In this document: positions 48,501 through 56,855 of the stretch, one piece after another
How positions within the stretch are numbered: the stretch's first letter is position 1
How the letters are laid out: the number at the start of each line of letters is the position of its first letter
Assembly: GCA_949288725.1 (NCBI GenBank)
Contig: CASELF010000056.1
Coordinates: 106,245 to 170,244 of the forward strand
DNA: 64,000 bases
Origin: an uncultured bacterium
GTDB taxonomy: Bacteria; Cyanobacteriota; Vampirovibrionia; Gastranaerophilales; Gastranaerophilaceae
Direction of reading: 5' to 3'
Position numbers and translations under genes: made by a program
The notes under the pieces: model-generated
Databases searched by the model: none
What the model was told of the DNA's origin: nothing
The model's input: the letters and a program-made list of their open reading frames with translations, nothing else

Positions 48501-49811
48501 TTATTTTTCAAGATTTGCAGAAATTATAGCAACAAAAGTCCAAAAAACAAACTGCAATTGAGGTCTGAAAAATATAGTATCAACAAAACCGTGAAAACAT
48601 ACTGCCAATATTGAAACAAGTGAAACTGATACAAACAAAACTTTTTCAATATCAGAAGATTCCATAATGAATGAAATTGCTTTTTTTATTAGTATTCCTA
48701 AGAACCCTAAAAATGAAATTAATGCAAAAATTCCACTTTCAACAGCAATTTCGAGGTAAATATTATAAGCACTCAAAGCATCAAAGCCTGTTCGCATATA
48801 AAGCCCATAAATTTCTCTAAAATTTTTATTACCAACACCAATACCTAATAACCAGTTATCCTGAAACATCTGTAATGATGAATGATATACATTAAATCTA
48901 AATGAATTGGAAGAATCATTGCGCATAGCAAAGATAGATAAAAATCTTTGTCTTAAAGCACTAACACAAGTAATTGCACCGAAAAACAATACCATAACCG
49001 CTGATATCAAAGATACATAAAGTTTTTTATAAGTATTCCAAAAGAATTTTGCCGAAATAAGGAACACACAGCCAAATATCAACATTAACGCTAAATAAGC
49101 CCCTCTACAACCAGTTTGAAAAATTGTAAAAACACCCAAAACAGATAATACAAGTGAAATCACAATCAAATTCAAATTCTTTTTAATAAAACTATAAAAA
49201 ACACTTCCCAAAATTACAGGGAAACCAGCAATTAAATATCCGCCGAACAAATTTGGATTTAGTGGCTGCAAAGTACCATAAACCCTTGATATAACATCTT
49301 CAGGGTTAATCCTTGAAGTATCCTGCCAAGTTGAAATAGCCTCAGGATGAACGAAAGTTTGTAAAAATCCAACAATAATTTCGCCCGCCGTACAAATTCC
49401 AATAACAGCCAAAAGCCATAATATATGATTTTTATGAGATTTCAAATATTGAACAACAGAAAAATAAAATCCAATATAAACAAAAGTCTTAAAAAATCCT
49501 TTTAAACTTAACGCAAAAAGAGTTGAACCCGCTAAACTTATGACTACAATCATAAAATACGCAATCAACCAAACTTCAAAACTTTTAAAATTTAACTTTT
49601 CATCAGGCTTTGTAAGCATCTTTATGAAAGTTAAAAACATCACAATCAAAGCAAAAAAGCCGATCGCATCAGAACTCATAAACGTAGACGTTACAAACGT
49701 CAAAACAATGAATGGTAAAATAAACCAATCAATGTTTTGCAAAAATAAACTATTATTATATAAGTAACTTAATTTGTCCTGTGTAAAATTTAAAATTCTA
49801 TTGAACATCAT
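48501..49811 (-). CDS. O-antigen ligase (WaaL/Wzy_C-like) membrane protein
   Basis: The 436-residue protein has about twelve membrane segments and a large loop with GVGNKNFREIYGLY, typical of Wzy_C proteins that ligate or polymerise surface glycan. It overlaps the upstream DUF4330-like gene by 14 bases, and that gene follows the heptose-kinase-like gene. The cluster suggests lipid A core-O-antigen assembly. Confidence 0.83.
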   Translation of the reverse strand: MMFNRILNFTQDKLSYLYNNSLFLQNIDWFILPFIVLTFVTSTFMSSDAIGFFALIVMFLTFIKMLTKPDEKLNFKSFEVWLIAYFMIVVISLAGSTLFALSLKGFFKTFVYIGFYFSVVQYLKSHKNHILWLLAVIGICTAGEIIVGFLQTFVHPEAISTWQDTSRINPEDVISRVYGTLQPLNPNLFGGYLIAGFPVILGSVFYSFIKKNLNLIVISLVLSVLGVFTIFQTGCRGAYLALMLIFGCVFLISAKFFWNTYKKLYVSLISAVMVLFFGAITCVSALRQRFLSIFAMRNDSSNSFRFNVYHSSLQMFQDNWLLGIGVGNKNFREIYGLYMRTGFDALSAYNIYLEIAVESGIFALISFLGFLGILIKKAISFIMESSDIEKVLFVSVSLVSILAVCFHGFVDTIFFRPQLQFVFWTFVAIISANLEK

Positions 49812-50367
49812 CTGTTGTATTTATATCTGTCCCTAAATTTGTATCAACTGCATCAACAATATTTATATCAGAAACTGAACCGGTAAACTTATAATCAGCC
49901 CCTTCTAATGTAATAGGCAAACCAAGTTTAATCTTGTTACCACCGACAACAGCGCCATCTTTTGTAATTTTTGCTTTGTCAGTCAAAGTAACAACAACAT
50001 CATACAAATCCGGTTGACTTTCATCTTCAACAACAATAACCAATTTTTTTGAATTTACAGTTGGAAGAACAATTTTTCTTCTATCAGCCTTAACATCAAG
50101 TATTTCCAAATCAGAATACGGAACATTTCTAATACTGATAAAAGTCTTGTCGCCTTTCTTGATAGGAATTTCAGAGCCTGAGAAAGTAACCCCTCTCATA
50201 TAAACCTTGAATACAATATTAGAAGGTGCTTCAATTTGCTGTTTGCTCGCTGTTTGTCTGTATCCTTTATAAGTAACAAACCCAACGCCTAATGCAATAA
50301 TTACGCACGCAACAATAATAAAATCAACTATTTTAATTTGTTTTAGAAATTCTTTTATTTTATCCAT
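49798..50367 (-). CDS. DUF4330-like membrane-anchored protein
   Basis: The 189-residue protein has one N-terminal membrane segment (about residues 14-32) and a beta-rich soluble domain. The order resembles DUF4330 proteins, which I recall from Cyanobacteria; the assignment is by pattern only. It lies between the heptose-kinase-like gene and the O-antigen ligase. Confidence 0.6.
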   Translation of the reverse strand: MDKIKEFLKQIKIVDFIIVACVIIALGVGFVTYKGYRQTASKQQIEAPSNIVFKVYMRGVTFSGSEIPIKKGDKTFISIRNVPYSDLEILDVKADRRKIVLPTVNSKKLVIVVEDESQPDLYDVVVTLTDKAKITKDGAVVGGNKIKLGLPITLEGADYKFTGSVSDINIVDAVDTNLGTDINTTDDVQ

Positions 50368-50387
50368 TTTAAAAAAGTCTCCTTATA

Positions 50388-51398
50388 TTATATTTTCAAA
50401 TCTTTTAAAGCTTTCAGCAATTCATCAATACTTGTTGTAGCACAACCAAACTGTCTTATAACAAGACTGGCAGCGACATTACCGATTAAAGCCGAATAAA
50501 CAGGATCAACTCCAGCCCCCAAAGCAAGAGAATATACCGCAGTAACAGTATCACCTGCACCGGTTACATCAAAAACCTCTGACTTGTTAAACACAGGAAT
50601 TTTTGTATAAACTTGATTTGGTTCAGTAACAAACATTCCATCAGCACCACAAGTTATTAAAACTGCTTTGGCATTTGTTTGTGACAATAAAATTTCACCT
50701 GCTTTTTTCATATCATCTTCAGATTCAATCTTAAACCCAACTGATTTTTCTGTATCCGGAAGATTAGGAGTCATTGACGTAACATTTTTATATGAACCTA
50801 AATCTCTTTGAGCATCTACAACAACAACCTTGCCAAGTTCATTTGCATAATCTGTTGTAAATTTAATTATTCTATCTGTCAGAGTACCAATATGATAATT
50901 AGATAAAATAACAACATCATAATTAGGTAAGGCATCTTTAATATTTTGAATAATTCTATTTTCAGTAGCCTCGGAAATAGGCCCTTTTGATTGTCTGTCA
51001 ACTCTGACTATTTGCTGAGTAATAGAAGTTGTTATAGAGCCTGAAATTCTTGTTTTAACAATAGTTTTTCGTGATTGATCTTTTACAATTTTAGAACAAT
51101 CGATATTTGCTTCCCTAAAAGTATCAAACAACAATTCAGAATAATAATCATCACCGGAAACACCAATAACACCAACTTTGCCGTCATTTAATGTTGCAAC
51201 GTTGTGAGCCGCGTTAGACGCACCACCCAAAATTAATTTTGTTCTTGTATGCTGCAAAATTAAAACCGGAGCCTCTCTTGAAATTCTTTCGGCATCACCA
51301 TATATCATCTCATCTAAAGCAAGATCTCCTACAACAAGCACTTTTGGCTCAGAAATTTTCTTTATTGATGATATTAATTTTTCTCTATCTATATTCAT
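50388..51398 (-). CDS. rfaE1: D-glycero-D-manno-heptose-7-phosphate kinase-like (RfaE domain I) protein
   Basis: The 336-residue PfkB-family kinase has VLVVGDLALDEMIYGDAERI, GGASNAAHNVA and the C-terminal FDVTGAGDTVTAVY (catalytic Asp). The pattern matches RfaE domain I without the nucleotidyltransferase domain. The start at 51398 (MNIDREK) is chosen over 51440 because it matches the family and has GAGAG upstream. It heads a three-gene unit with DUF4330 and the O-antigen ligase. Confidence 0.87.
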   Translation of the reverse strand: MNIDREKLISSIKKISEPKVLVVGDLALDEMIYGDAERISREAPVLILQHTRTKLILGGASNAAHNVATLNDGKVGVIGVSGDDYYSELLFDTFREANIDCSKIVKDQSRKTIVKTRISGSITTSITQQIVRVDRQSKGPISEATENRIIQNIKDALPNYDVVILSNYHIGTLTDRIIKFTTDYANELGKVVVVDAQRDLGSYKNVTSMTPNLPDTEKSVGFKIESEDDMKKAGEILLSQTNAKAVLITCGADGMFVTEPNQVYTKIPVFNKSEVFDVTGAGDTVTAVYSLALGAGVDPVYSALIGNVAASLVIRQFGCATTSIDELLKALKDLKI

Positions 51399-51506
51399 AT
51401 ACCAACTCTCATAAATATTTATATCAACAGGGTACCACAAAGAAATTTATCTTACAAATTAGGCTAAAAAACAAATCATACCCGAACTTTTAAACTAAAT
51501 AAAGGC

Positions 51507-51610
51507 AAAAAAAAAGACCTTGTAAATGTTCAAGGCCTATCCGTTTAAATAAGAAGAGAGAGCTTTATATATTTATATAAAGTATTCTCAAGATGAAAAA
51601 TTGCTAAAAT
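51507..51610 (-). ncRNA. Candidate small RNA or attenuated leader upstream of rfaE1
   Basis: From the promoter at 51645-51617 a transcript of about 104 bases would end at a terminator: a 5-bp core stem (51518-51522 with 51531-51535) followed by nine U. Inside is a perfect hairpin from the 20-base palindrome at 51563-51582. No coding frame of note is present. Read-through would reach rfaE1, so it may be an sRNA or a 5' leader with attenuation. No known RNA family was recognised. Confidence 0.45.
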
Positions 51611-51616
51611 AATGCT

Positions 51617-51645
51617 ATTATATTTACAAAACTTAACATTCTAAA
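51617..51645 (-). promoter_or_regulatory. Promoter for the candidate RNA and/or rfaE1 operon
   Basis: On the minus strand, TTTAGA (51645-51640) is 17 bases from a perfect TATAAT (51622-51617). Confidence 0.55.
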
Positions 51646-51728
51646 AACAAAAAATGAACAAGCAGAAAATCATTTTCGTTATAGGAATGTAAGAAGAAGA
51701 TTTGAGATAAAAAAAGAAAGGAATAGCA

Positions 51729-52367
51729 ATGAAGAAATTACTTATTTTAGCAGGTGTGATAGGGTTGATGAGCACAACACAAGTGTTTGCACAAGATGCA
51801 GTTGAACAGGCAGATACACCAAAAGCACAATGCCCAATGACCCAATGTGATAAAGCAAAATTTGGCGGTGAATTTCATAAAATGAAAAAACATCCTGATT
51901 TCAAAAAATTTGAGGAAGCACTAAAATTAACAGATGAACAAAAAGCAAAAGCAAAAGAAATCAGAGAAAACGAGAAAGAACAAATAAAACCAATTCTTGA
52001 TAAAATCGCCGAAAAGTACAAAGAACAAAAAGAAATTATGGATAAAAAACTAACTTTTGACGAAAGACAACAAGAATTAGCACCTATCAGAAAAGAAATT
52101 CGCGAACTAAGAGGCGAAATACATAAAATCAAAAAACAAAGCAAAGACTCTTTCGAAGCAATCTTAACAAGCAAACAATTAAAGAAACTTGAAAAAATGA
52201 AAGATAATGCTAAAAAAGAATTCAAAAAAGCAAGAAAAGACGGCAGACACATGGGATTTCATAAAAGACACCCAATGGGACCAATGTATGGATGTCCATG
52301 TCCAAAACCTCCGGTAGAACCACCAGTAGAACCGCCGATAGAACCACCTACTGCCGTTGAAGAATAA
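51729..52367 (+). CDS. Spy/CpxP-like periplasmic LTxxQ protein
   Basis: The 212-residue protein has a clear Sec signal peptide (KKLLILAGVIGLMSTTQVFAQ). A helical, charged core carries two LTxxQ motifs (LTDEQ and LTSKQ), as in Spy/CpxP-type periplasmic chaperones and sensors. Two CP-x2-CD-type cysteines follow the signal peptide. The C-terminus is Met/His-rich, then a PPVEPP repeat. Metal binding or envelope-stress buffering is likely. The ATG follows AAAGGAA. Confidence 0.83.
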   Translation: MKKLLILAGVIGLMSTTQVFAQDAVEQADTPKAQCPMTQCDKAKFGGEFHKMKKHPDFKKFEEALKLTDEQKAKAKEIRENEKEQIKPILDKIAEKYKEQKEIMDKKLTFDERQQELAPIRKEIRELRGEIHKIKKQSKDSFEAILTSKQLKKLEKMKDNAKKEFKKARKDGRHMGFHKRHPMGPMYGCPCPKPPVEPPVEPPIEPPTAVEE

Positions 52368-52407
52368 TCTATCCTAACAACTACTCACTGATAATTCAGA
52401 CATTTGG

Positions 52408-52438
52408 CGCACCTTTATTTTATAAAGGTGCGTTTTTT
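52408..52438 (+). terminator. Terminator of the Spy-like gene
   Basis: A 10-bp perfect stem (52408-52417 with 52423-52432) is followed by T6. Confidence 0.9.
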
Positions 52439-52484
52439 ATAAAAATAAATCATACAAATTTATTTGTTATATAATTTTATTGTT

Positions 52485-52826
52485 ATGATGAACAATATTG
52501 CACCAATAATATTACTTACAATATCAAATATATTTATGACATTTGCTTGGTACGGGCATTTGAAATTCAAAGCAGCCCCAATATTTCTTGTAATACTTGT
52601 TAGTTGGGGAATTGCGTTTTTTGAATATTGTTTTCAAGTTCCTGCAAACAGAATTGGAAGTTATGCTTATAATGCAGCACAACTGAAAACAATACAAGAA
52701 GTTATAACACTTGTTGTTTTCAGTTTCTTTTCGGTACTGTATTTGAAAGAACAATTCAAATGGAATTACCTTGTAGGATTTTGCTTCATAATCCTTGCAG
52801 TATTCTTTATTTTCAAGAAATGGTAA
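52485..52826 (+). CDS. DUF486/DMT-like four-helix membrane protein
   Basis: The 113-residue protein has four membrane segments and the DUF486-type pattern NIFMTFAWYGHLK, FFEYCFQVPANRIG and LKTIQEVIT. Members are small transporter-like proteins with no firm function. I place the start at the ATG at 52485 (another at 52488); a TATAAT at 52470-52475 suggests a leaderless or very short-leader transcript. Confidence 0.83.
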   Translation: MMNNIAPIILLTISNIFMTFAWYGHLKFKAAPIFLVILVSWGIAFFEYCFQVPANRIGSYAYNAAQLKTIQEVITLVVFSFFSVLYLKEQFKWNYLVGFCFIILAVFFIFKKW

Positions 52827-52850
52827 ACAGGTAAAAAGAAAATTTATACT

Positions 52851-52880
52851 GGCGACCGGATTAGAAATAATCCGGTCGCC
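52851..52880. terminator. Bidirectional terminator with GAAA tetraloop
   Basis: A 13-bp GC-rich perfect stem (52851-52863 with 52868-52880) is closed by a GAAA tetraloop, between convergent DUF486-like and XRE genes. Confidence 0.88.
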
Positions 52881-52886
52881 TTCATT

Positions 52887-53234
52887 TTATTTCTTTTCTG
52901 AATTTTCTATTATTTTTTCTGTATAATCAAACATTTCTTTATATATTTTCAATTTATTTTCATCCGCTTGCACTATTTTATCTATTAATTTTCTTTTAAC
53001 TTGAGAAATTTCCGATATATTTCCGACAAAACCAAAATCTGCCAATGATAAATTCAAAATTGATACCAAAGCAAGAAAATGCTCTAATTTGGGCAAATAT
53101 TTCCCATTTTCGATTCTACACAAATGTTTTTCACTAAAACCTGCCATTTCTGCCAATTCATATTGTTTTAGTTTAATTTTTTTTCTTGCCTGCTTAATAA
53201 CAAGTCCTATATTTTCTTTATCGACCTCAAACAT
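52887..53234 (-). CDS. XRE-family helix-turn-helix regulator
   Basis: The 115-residue protein has a Cro/CI-type HTH at residues about 8-62 (IKQARKKIKLKQYELAEMAG...HLCRIENGKYLP) and a short helical tail. It is divergent from the acetyltransferase gene at 53355, and a long palindrome lies between them. Confidence 0.9.
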   Translation of the reverse strand: MFEVDKENIGLVIKQARKKIKLKQYELAEMAGFSEKHLCRIENGKYLPKLEHFLALVSILNLSLADFGFVGNISEISQVKRKLIDKIVQADENKLKIYKEMFDYTEKIIENSEKK

Positions 53235-53285
53235 AATACACCTACATATTTAGAGTAACTTATAAACTTGTTTTTCAAAACCTCC

Positions 53286-53319
53286 TGTCAATCACTTTTT
53301 ATATAAAAAGTGATTGACA
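53286..53319. promoter_or_regulatory. 34-bp perfect palindrome between divergent genes
   Basis: Positions 53286-53302 are the exact reverse complement of 53303-53319, with outer TGTCA/TGACA ends. It contains a TTGACA on each strand near the outer ends. It could be a regulator operator overlapping two divergent -35 boxes, or a cruciform or hairpin. Confidence 0.75.
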
Positions 53320-53341
53320 AAGCACTATAATTCAATATAAA
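53314..53341 (+). promoter_or_regulatory. Promoter of the acetyltransferase gene
   Basis: A perfect TTGACA (53314-53319), the right end of the palindrome, is 16 bases from TATAAA (53336-53341). Confidence 0.6.
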
Positions 53342-53354
53342 TTATTAAGTAAGT

Positions 53355-53873
53355 ATGATAAAACTGTTATCTTGTTTAATTCCAATAAAAATATTAAGGA
53401 TAAAATTTCGTGAAATTTGCAACGGAATACAAGTATTTTGTACGGCAAAATTCATTGGCAAAAACCTTTGCTGCAGCAGGTTTTCAACAGTAAATAAAAA
53501 CACAATAATAAAAGACAACGTAAAACTTAACGGACTACATATAAGCGGAAATGGGAATGTAACACTTGGAAATTATTTTGTGGCAGGATTTGATTCACAA
53601 ATAATCTCAGACACACATAATTACGAAGGAAACGACATTCCTTATGACAATTCAGTAATAAACAAAGATATAATAATAGAAGATTTTGTCTGGATAGGTG
53701 CTAGAGTAATCATTTTACCTGGAACAAAAATAGGAGAAGGGGCAATAATTCAAGCTGGTGCTGTAGTTCACGGGGAAATACCGCCATACGCAATTGCAGG
53801 TGGAAATCCCGCAAAAGTATTCAAATATAGAAATATTGAACATTTTTTAAAACTAAAAGCACAAAAATTATAA
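53355..53873 (+). CDS. Hexapeptide-repeat acetyltransferase (LacA/WcaF-like)
   Basis: The 172-residue left-handed beta-helix protein has hexapeptide repeats and the motif [20 protein letters not shown]...GAVV, then [11 protein letters not shown]. The likely catalytic His lies in SDTHNYE. Such enzymes acetylate sugars. It follows the palindrome and so may be controlled by the XRE protein. Confidence 0.87.
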   Translation: MIKLLSCLIPIKILRIKFREICNGIQVFCTAKFIGKNLCCSRFSTVNKNTIIKDNVKLNGLHISGNGNVTLGNYFVAGFDSQIISDTHNYEGNDIPYDNSVINKDIIIEDFVWIGARVIILPGTKIGEGAIIQAGAVVHGEIPPYAIAGGNPAKVFKYRNIEHFLKLKAQKL

Positions 53874-53915
53874 CTAATACTAGCAAAAGATTTTTGGTTC
53901 TGCTTTAATATATGT

Positions 53916-54452
53916 ATGAAAATTTTGAATAAAATTAACCGATATCTAAAAAGCCCTGCAAAATGTTTTATCCCAAAATGTAAAGCCCGTTGTTGTATTG
54001 AGGCACCACTTCCGGAAGGTTTTGTTGACAAATTTCAATCTCGCATACAAAGGAGAATATACAGCGGTTTAAATATTGGAATAAATGACCCCAAAGACAA
54101 ATATAATTCAATAGTGTATAACACAAACCCAATTGGAATTGTTAACATAGACAGAACAACAGGACAAAAGATTTACGGCATATCAAAACAAACAATGGAA
54201 GAACTCCAAATAAAAAGCATGGAAGATATTAAAAAACTTCTCAATGAATATGAAGCAAAGAAAATCTATAACTACTGCCCGTTTATAACAGATTACGGTA
54301 AATGCAGCGTATATGAACACCGCCCTGATATATGCAGAGAATTTGGAACTTCACCTGCCAAAGTCGATTATTGCCCCGAAAAATCAAGCCGATTAGATAT
54401 TATAAAATTCATTTTTTCAGAAACATTTAACAACATGAAAGGTAAAAAATAA
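53916..54452 (+). CDS. YkgJ-like cysteine-cluster protein
   Basis: The 178-residue protein has N-terminal CFIPKCKARCC and C-terminal NYCPFITDYGKCSVYEHRPD and ICREFG, the pattern of the YkgJ zinc/iron chelating family. The function is unknown. It precedes the calpain-like gene by 44 bases on the same strand and may be co-transcribed. A second YkgJ-like gene is at 57740. Confidence 0.8.
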   Translation: MKILNKINRYLKSPAKCFIPKCKARCCIEAPLPEGFVDKFQSRIQRRIYSGLNIGINDPKDKYNSIVYNTNPIGIVNIDRTTGQKIYGISKQTMEELQIKSMEDIKKLLNEYEAKKIYNYCPFITDYGKCSVYEHRPDICREFGTSPAKVDYCPEKSSRLDIIKFIFSETFNNMKGKK

Positions 54453-54496
54453 CTAATCAAGAACAAATATTTGTCTTGACAAGTTTTAGGTGAACC

Positions 54497-55231
54497 ATGA
54501 AACCAATAGGAATAAACGAAATACAAAATCTTACCCACGCAGTACAGTATTTTCAAGACTGCTACCTTGTGTCATCAATTGGCGCTCTTGCCAAAAGCAG
54601 CAATGGAAGAAAAATTTTAGCACAAAATATTGCCCATACAGAAGACGGTTACCGTATAAAATTCAGGAACATCAATGGTATAACCAAGGACTTTTTTGCT
54701 TCAGAAAAAGAATCCCAAGATTTAATCTATATGGACAAATACCTAAACCCGATTCCAATAGACCCTTCCAAGCCGCACAACCCAATTATTAAAGCAATAG
54801 AAGTTGCTATGAATAAACTTTTAAAAGCATACCCGTCTAAAAAACCGTGGATATGCAGAGTGCCGAAATGCAACGAAAGATTTGAATTTAATAAACCTTC
54901 AAACTTTCTTGAAATGTTTACCGGACAAAAACCTATTTCGATAAATGAAAACAATTTGAGTCTATCACTAAAAGGGAAAAAAGAAGTTAGTTTGGATCTT
55001 TTTAACAAAATCAAAGATAACCCTGATAATAGTTTTGTAATGGGTTCATCATTTGGATTTTACCACGGGATAAGCAATACTCATTGCTATAGTGTCAAAG
55101 ACATTAACCCCAAATATAATACAATAGATTTATTTGACCATAGACTTTTAAGAACAATAACGCTAACCTTTGACGAAGCAATACGTCATATGAAATTTAT
55201 AGTCGGATACTTTAACAAAGATTTAACCTAA
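54497..55231 (+). CDS. Divergent calpain-like papain-fold protein
   Basis: The 244-residue protein resembles the core of calpain-type peptidases: Cys22 in FQDCYLVSSIGAL, His196 in SNTHCYSVKDI, then IDLFDHRL with Asp214 where calpains have Asn in NPW. The spacing and motif order match the larger protein at 14822-16888, but this copy lacks repeats and tail. It may be a reduced or altered peptidase. The next gene (55569) is a paralogue of the protein close to the other calpain-like gene. Confidence 0.6.
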   Translation: MKPIGINEIQNLTHAVQYFQDCYLVSSIGALAKSSNGRKILAQNIAHTEDGYRIKFRNINGITKDFFASEKESQDLIYMDKYLNPIPIDPSKPHNPIIKAIEVAMNKLLKAYPSKKPWICRVPKCNERFEFNKPSNFLEMFTGQKPISINENNLSLSLKGKKEVSLDLFNKIKDNPDNSFVMGSSFGFYHGISNTHCYSVKDINPKYNTIDLFDHRLLRTITLTFDEAIRHMKFIVGYFNKDLT

Positions 55232-55568
55232 ATAATCTACCAAGTTTTATATCGTGTTAATATCGCCAAAAATGAAGCCTGTGCTCTTTCTGTTGCCGCT
55301 TTCACCCTATTATTAAATCTATTTTTGAAATAAATAATTATCCACAGCCATATATTTTTTATTCAATCCTTTTGGAGTATAAAATTTTTGATATAAATTA
55401 ATTAACTTCATACGTTTATTAAAATAATTTAAACACACTTATATAAAAATCAAAAAAATATTTTTTGCCTATTGCGCAATAAATATAAATAAAAGTAACG
55501 AAATCATATATTCTATAGCAAAATATATTTTTAGGGGTTTTCTAAACCTTATAAGAAAGTGAGGAAAT
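55232..55568. other. Intergenic region, 337 bp
   Basis: AT-rich sequence without a supported gene. It holds one perfect DnaA-box-like TTATCCACA at 55338-55346. A GAGG ribosome site at its right end serves the next gene. I see no terminator or repeat. Confidence 0.5.
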
Positions 55569-56264
55569 ATGAAATTACCAAATCTAACCCCAAATAAAAT
55601 AGAGAAAAATTTTGAAATATATACAACCCAAATTGAAAAAGCATTAAAAAAAGGACAAAAAACAAACCTAAAAGATTTCACAACCCAATTACACAATTAT
55701 ACCGCACTTTTTGAAAGAACACCGGAAACAGATACCCTTGTAAAAAAGACCAGTTTAATGGCAGAACGTATTGTTGGCTATGGGAAATTAGACTTTGCAA
55801 GTGTAATCTATAGTTTCTTACTAAAGACTGTAAAAAGTCCAAAACTTATTGAAGATATAGCAATGAAGCAACTGGCACTAGCCAAAAGAACAAATGATCC
55901 AATTCACATAATGGCAAGAACAGCAGATATAAGAAAAATATATCAAGAAATTTCACCTAAAAGTCCTGAACACATCAAATGGCTAAGAGCAGAAATCAAA
56001 AGTATTCGCAGGGTAATAAATCATTATGAGCATTCAAAAAACAATTTTCAAACAATCTCTCGCGCCCCACAACCAAAAGAATTCTATGAAAAGTTGTTAG
56101 GAACAACACTGGTTGATTTAGGAAAAATCCTAAAAAGAAAAGAACCTAAAGATGCTCTTCCTTTATTTGAAGAAGCACAAGAAATATTTAAAAAGCAAGA
56201 TATGAAAGATTCTCTTAATTTTACAAAAACTCTAATACAAGAAACCCAAGAAAAATTGAAATAA
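55569..56264 (+). CDS. Uncharacterised helical protein, paralogue of the protein at 13322-14029
   Basis: The 231-residue Lys-rich helical protein shares several blocks with the 235-residue protein at 13322: LDFASVIYSFL, HIMARTADIRKIYQ, and C-terminal AQEIFKKQDMKDSLNFTKT. The C-terminal pattern suggests TPR-like repeats. It has no signal peptide. It follows a calpain-like gene and ends at a strong terminator. The function is unknown. Confidence 0.7.
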   Translation: MKLPNLTPNKIEKNFEIYTTQIEKALKKGQKTNLKDFTTQLHNYTALFERTPETDTLVKKTSLMAERIVGYGKLDFASVIYSFLLKTVKSPKLIEDIAMKQLALAKRTNDPIHIMARTADIRKIYQEISPKSPEHIKWLRAEIKSIRRVINHYEHSKNNFQTISRAPQPKEFYEKLLGTTLVDLGKILKRKEPKDALPLFEEAQEIFKKQDMKDSLNFTKTLIQETQEKLK

Positions 56265-56273
56265 AATAAAAAT

Positions 56274-56311
56274 AAAATAAATCTACAATTATAAAATTGT
56301 AGATTTATTTT
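56274..56311 (+). terminator. Terminator
   Basis: A 17-bp stem (56274-56290 with 56295-56311) with an ATAA loop and T-rich 3' side follows the helical-protein gene. Confidence 0.88.
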
Positions 56312-56403
56312 TTATGTTAAATATTTAATTTTCAATTTTAAAAATCAATAACTTTTGAAACTTCTGATAAAAGATTGTTGATAACTTTAGCATTACCACT
56401 TTA

Positions 56404-56772
56404 CTATTTATTATAAATTTCAAATAAAGTATTCTCCGGTTTTCTGTTAATTGAAGCAATAAATTCTTCATCATTACCAGCATGAGTTTTTAATTGAAAA
56501 TACTTAGTTACATCTTTTTTGAAGAAATTCATAACTCTTTCTTTCACAGAAACCGGTTTGATATCGCTAACAGTTAAAGCCATTTGAACTTTTTCGGGAT
56601 GTTTACTGCTTCTAAAAAAATCACAAGAAACAGTAGCGTTATATTTTTCTCCAAAACTTTTAATTGCAGGAGCATCTTTTATTGCATCAAACAACTGTTT
56701 TGGCATAGTACTGGTTTCTCTGGTCAACGCTTGAAAAGTTAGCGGTGATGAATTAACATTTTGAGTTCTCAT
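56404..56772 (-). CDS. Small hypothetical protein with F-Q-A-L signature
   Basis: This 122-residue protein has no recognised family, signal peptide or membrane segment. Its N-terminus NVNSSPLTFQALTR (Phe13) matches the signature in the proteins at 56856, 59753 and 61478. The body is mixed alpha/beta. An AAAGG site precedes the ATG. Confidence 0.65.
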   Translation of the reverse strand: MRTQNVNSSPLTFQALTRETSTMPKQLFDAIKDAPAIKSFGEKYNATVSCDFFRSSKHPEKVQMALTVSDIKPVSVKERVMNFFKKDVTKYFQLKTHAGNDEEFIASINRKPENTLFEIYNK

Positions 56773-56855
56773 ATATTTACCTTTCTATACTAAAATGGGG
56801 TACAAAAACATCGTAATATAAATATACCGTTTTAACAATATAAAAAATCATACAT

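Noticed and set aside
55338..55346. Perfect DnaA box TTATCCACA, possible replication origin
   Set aside because: Only one box is present, and there is no dnaA, dnaN or DNA-unwinding cluster nearby.
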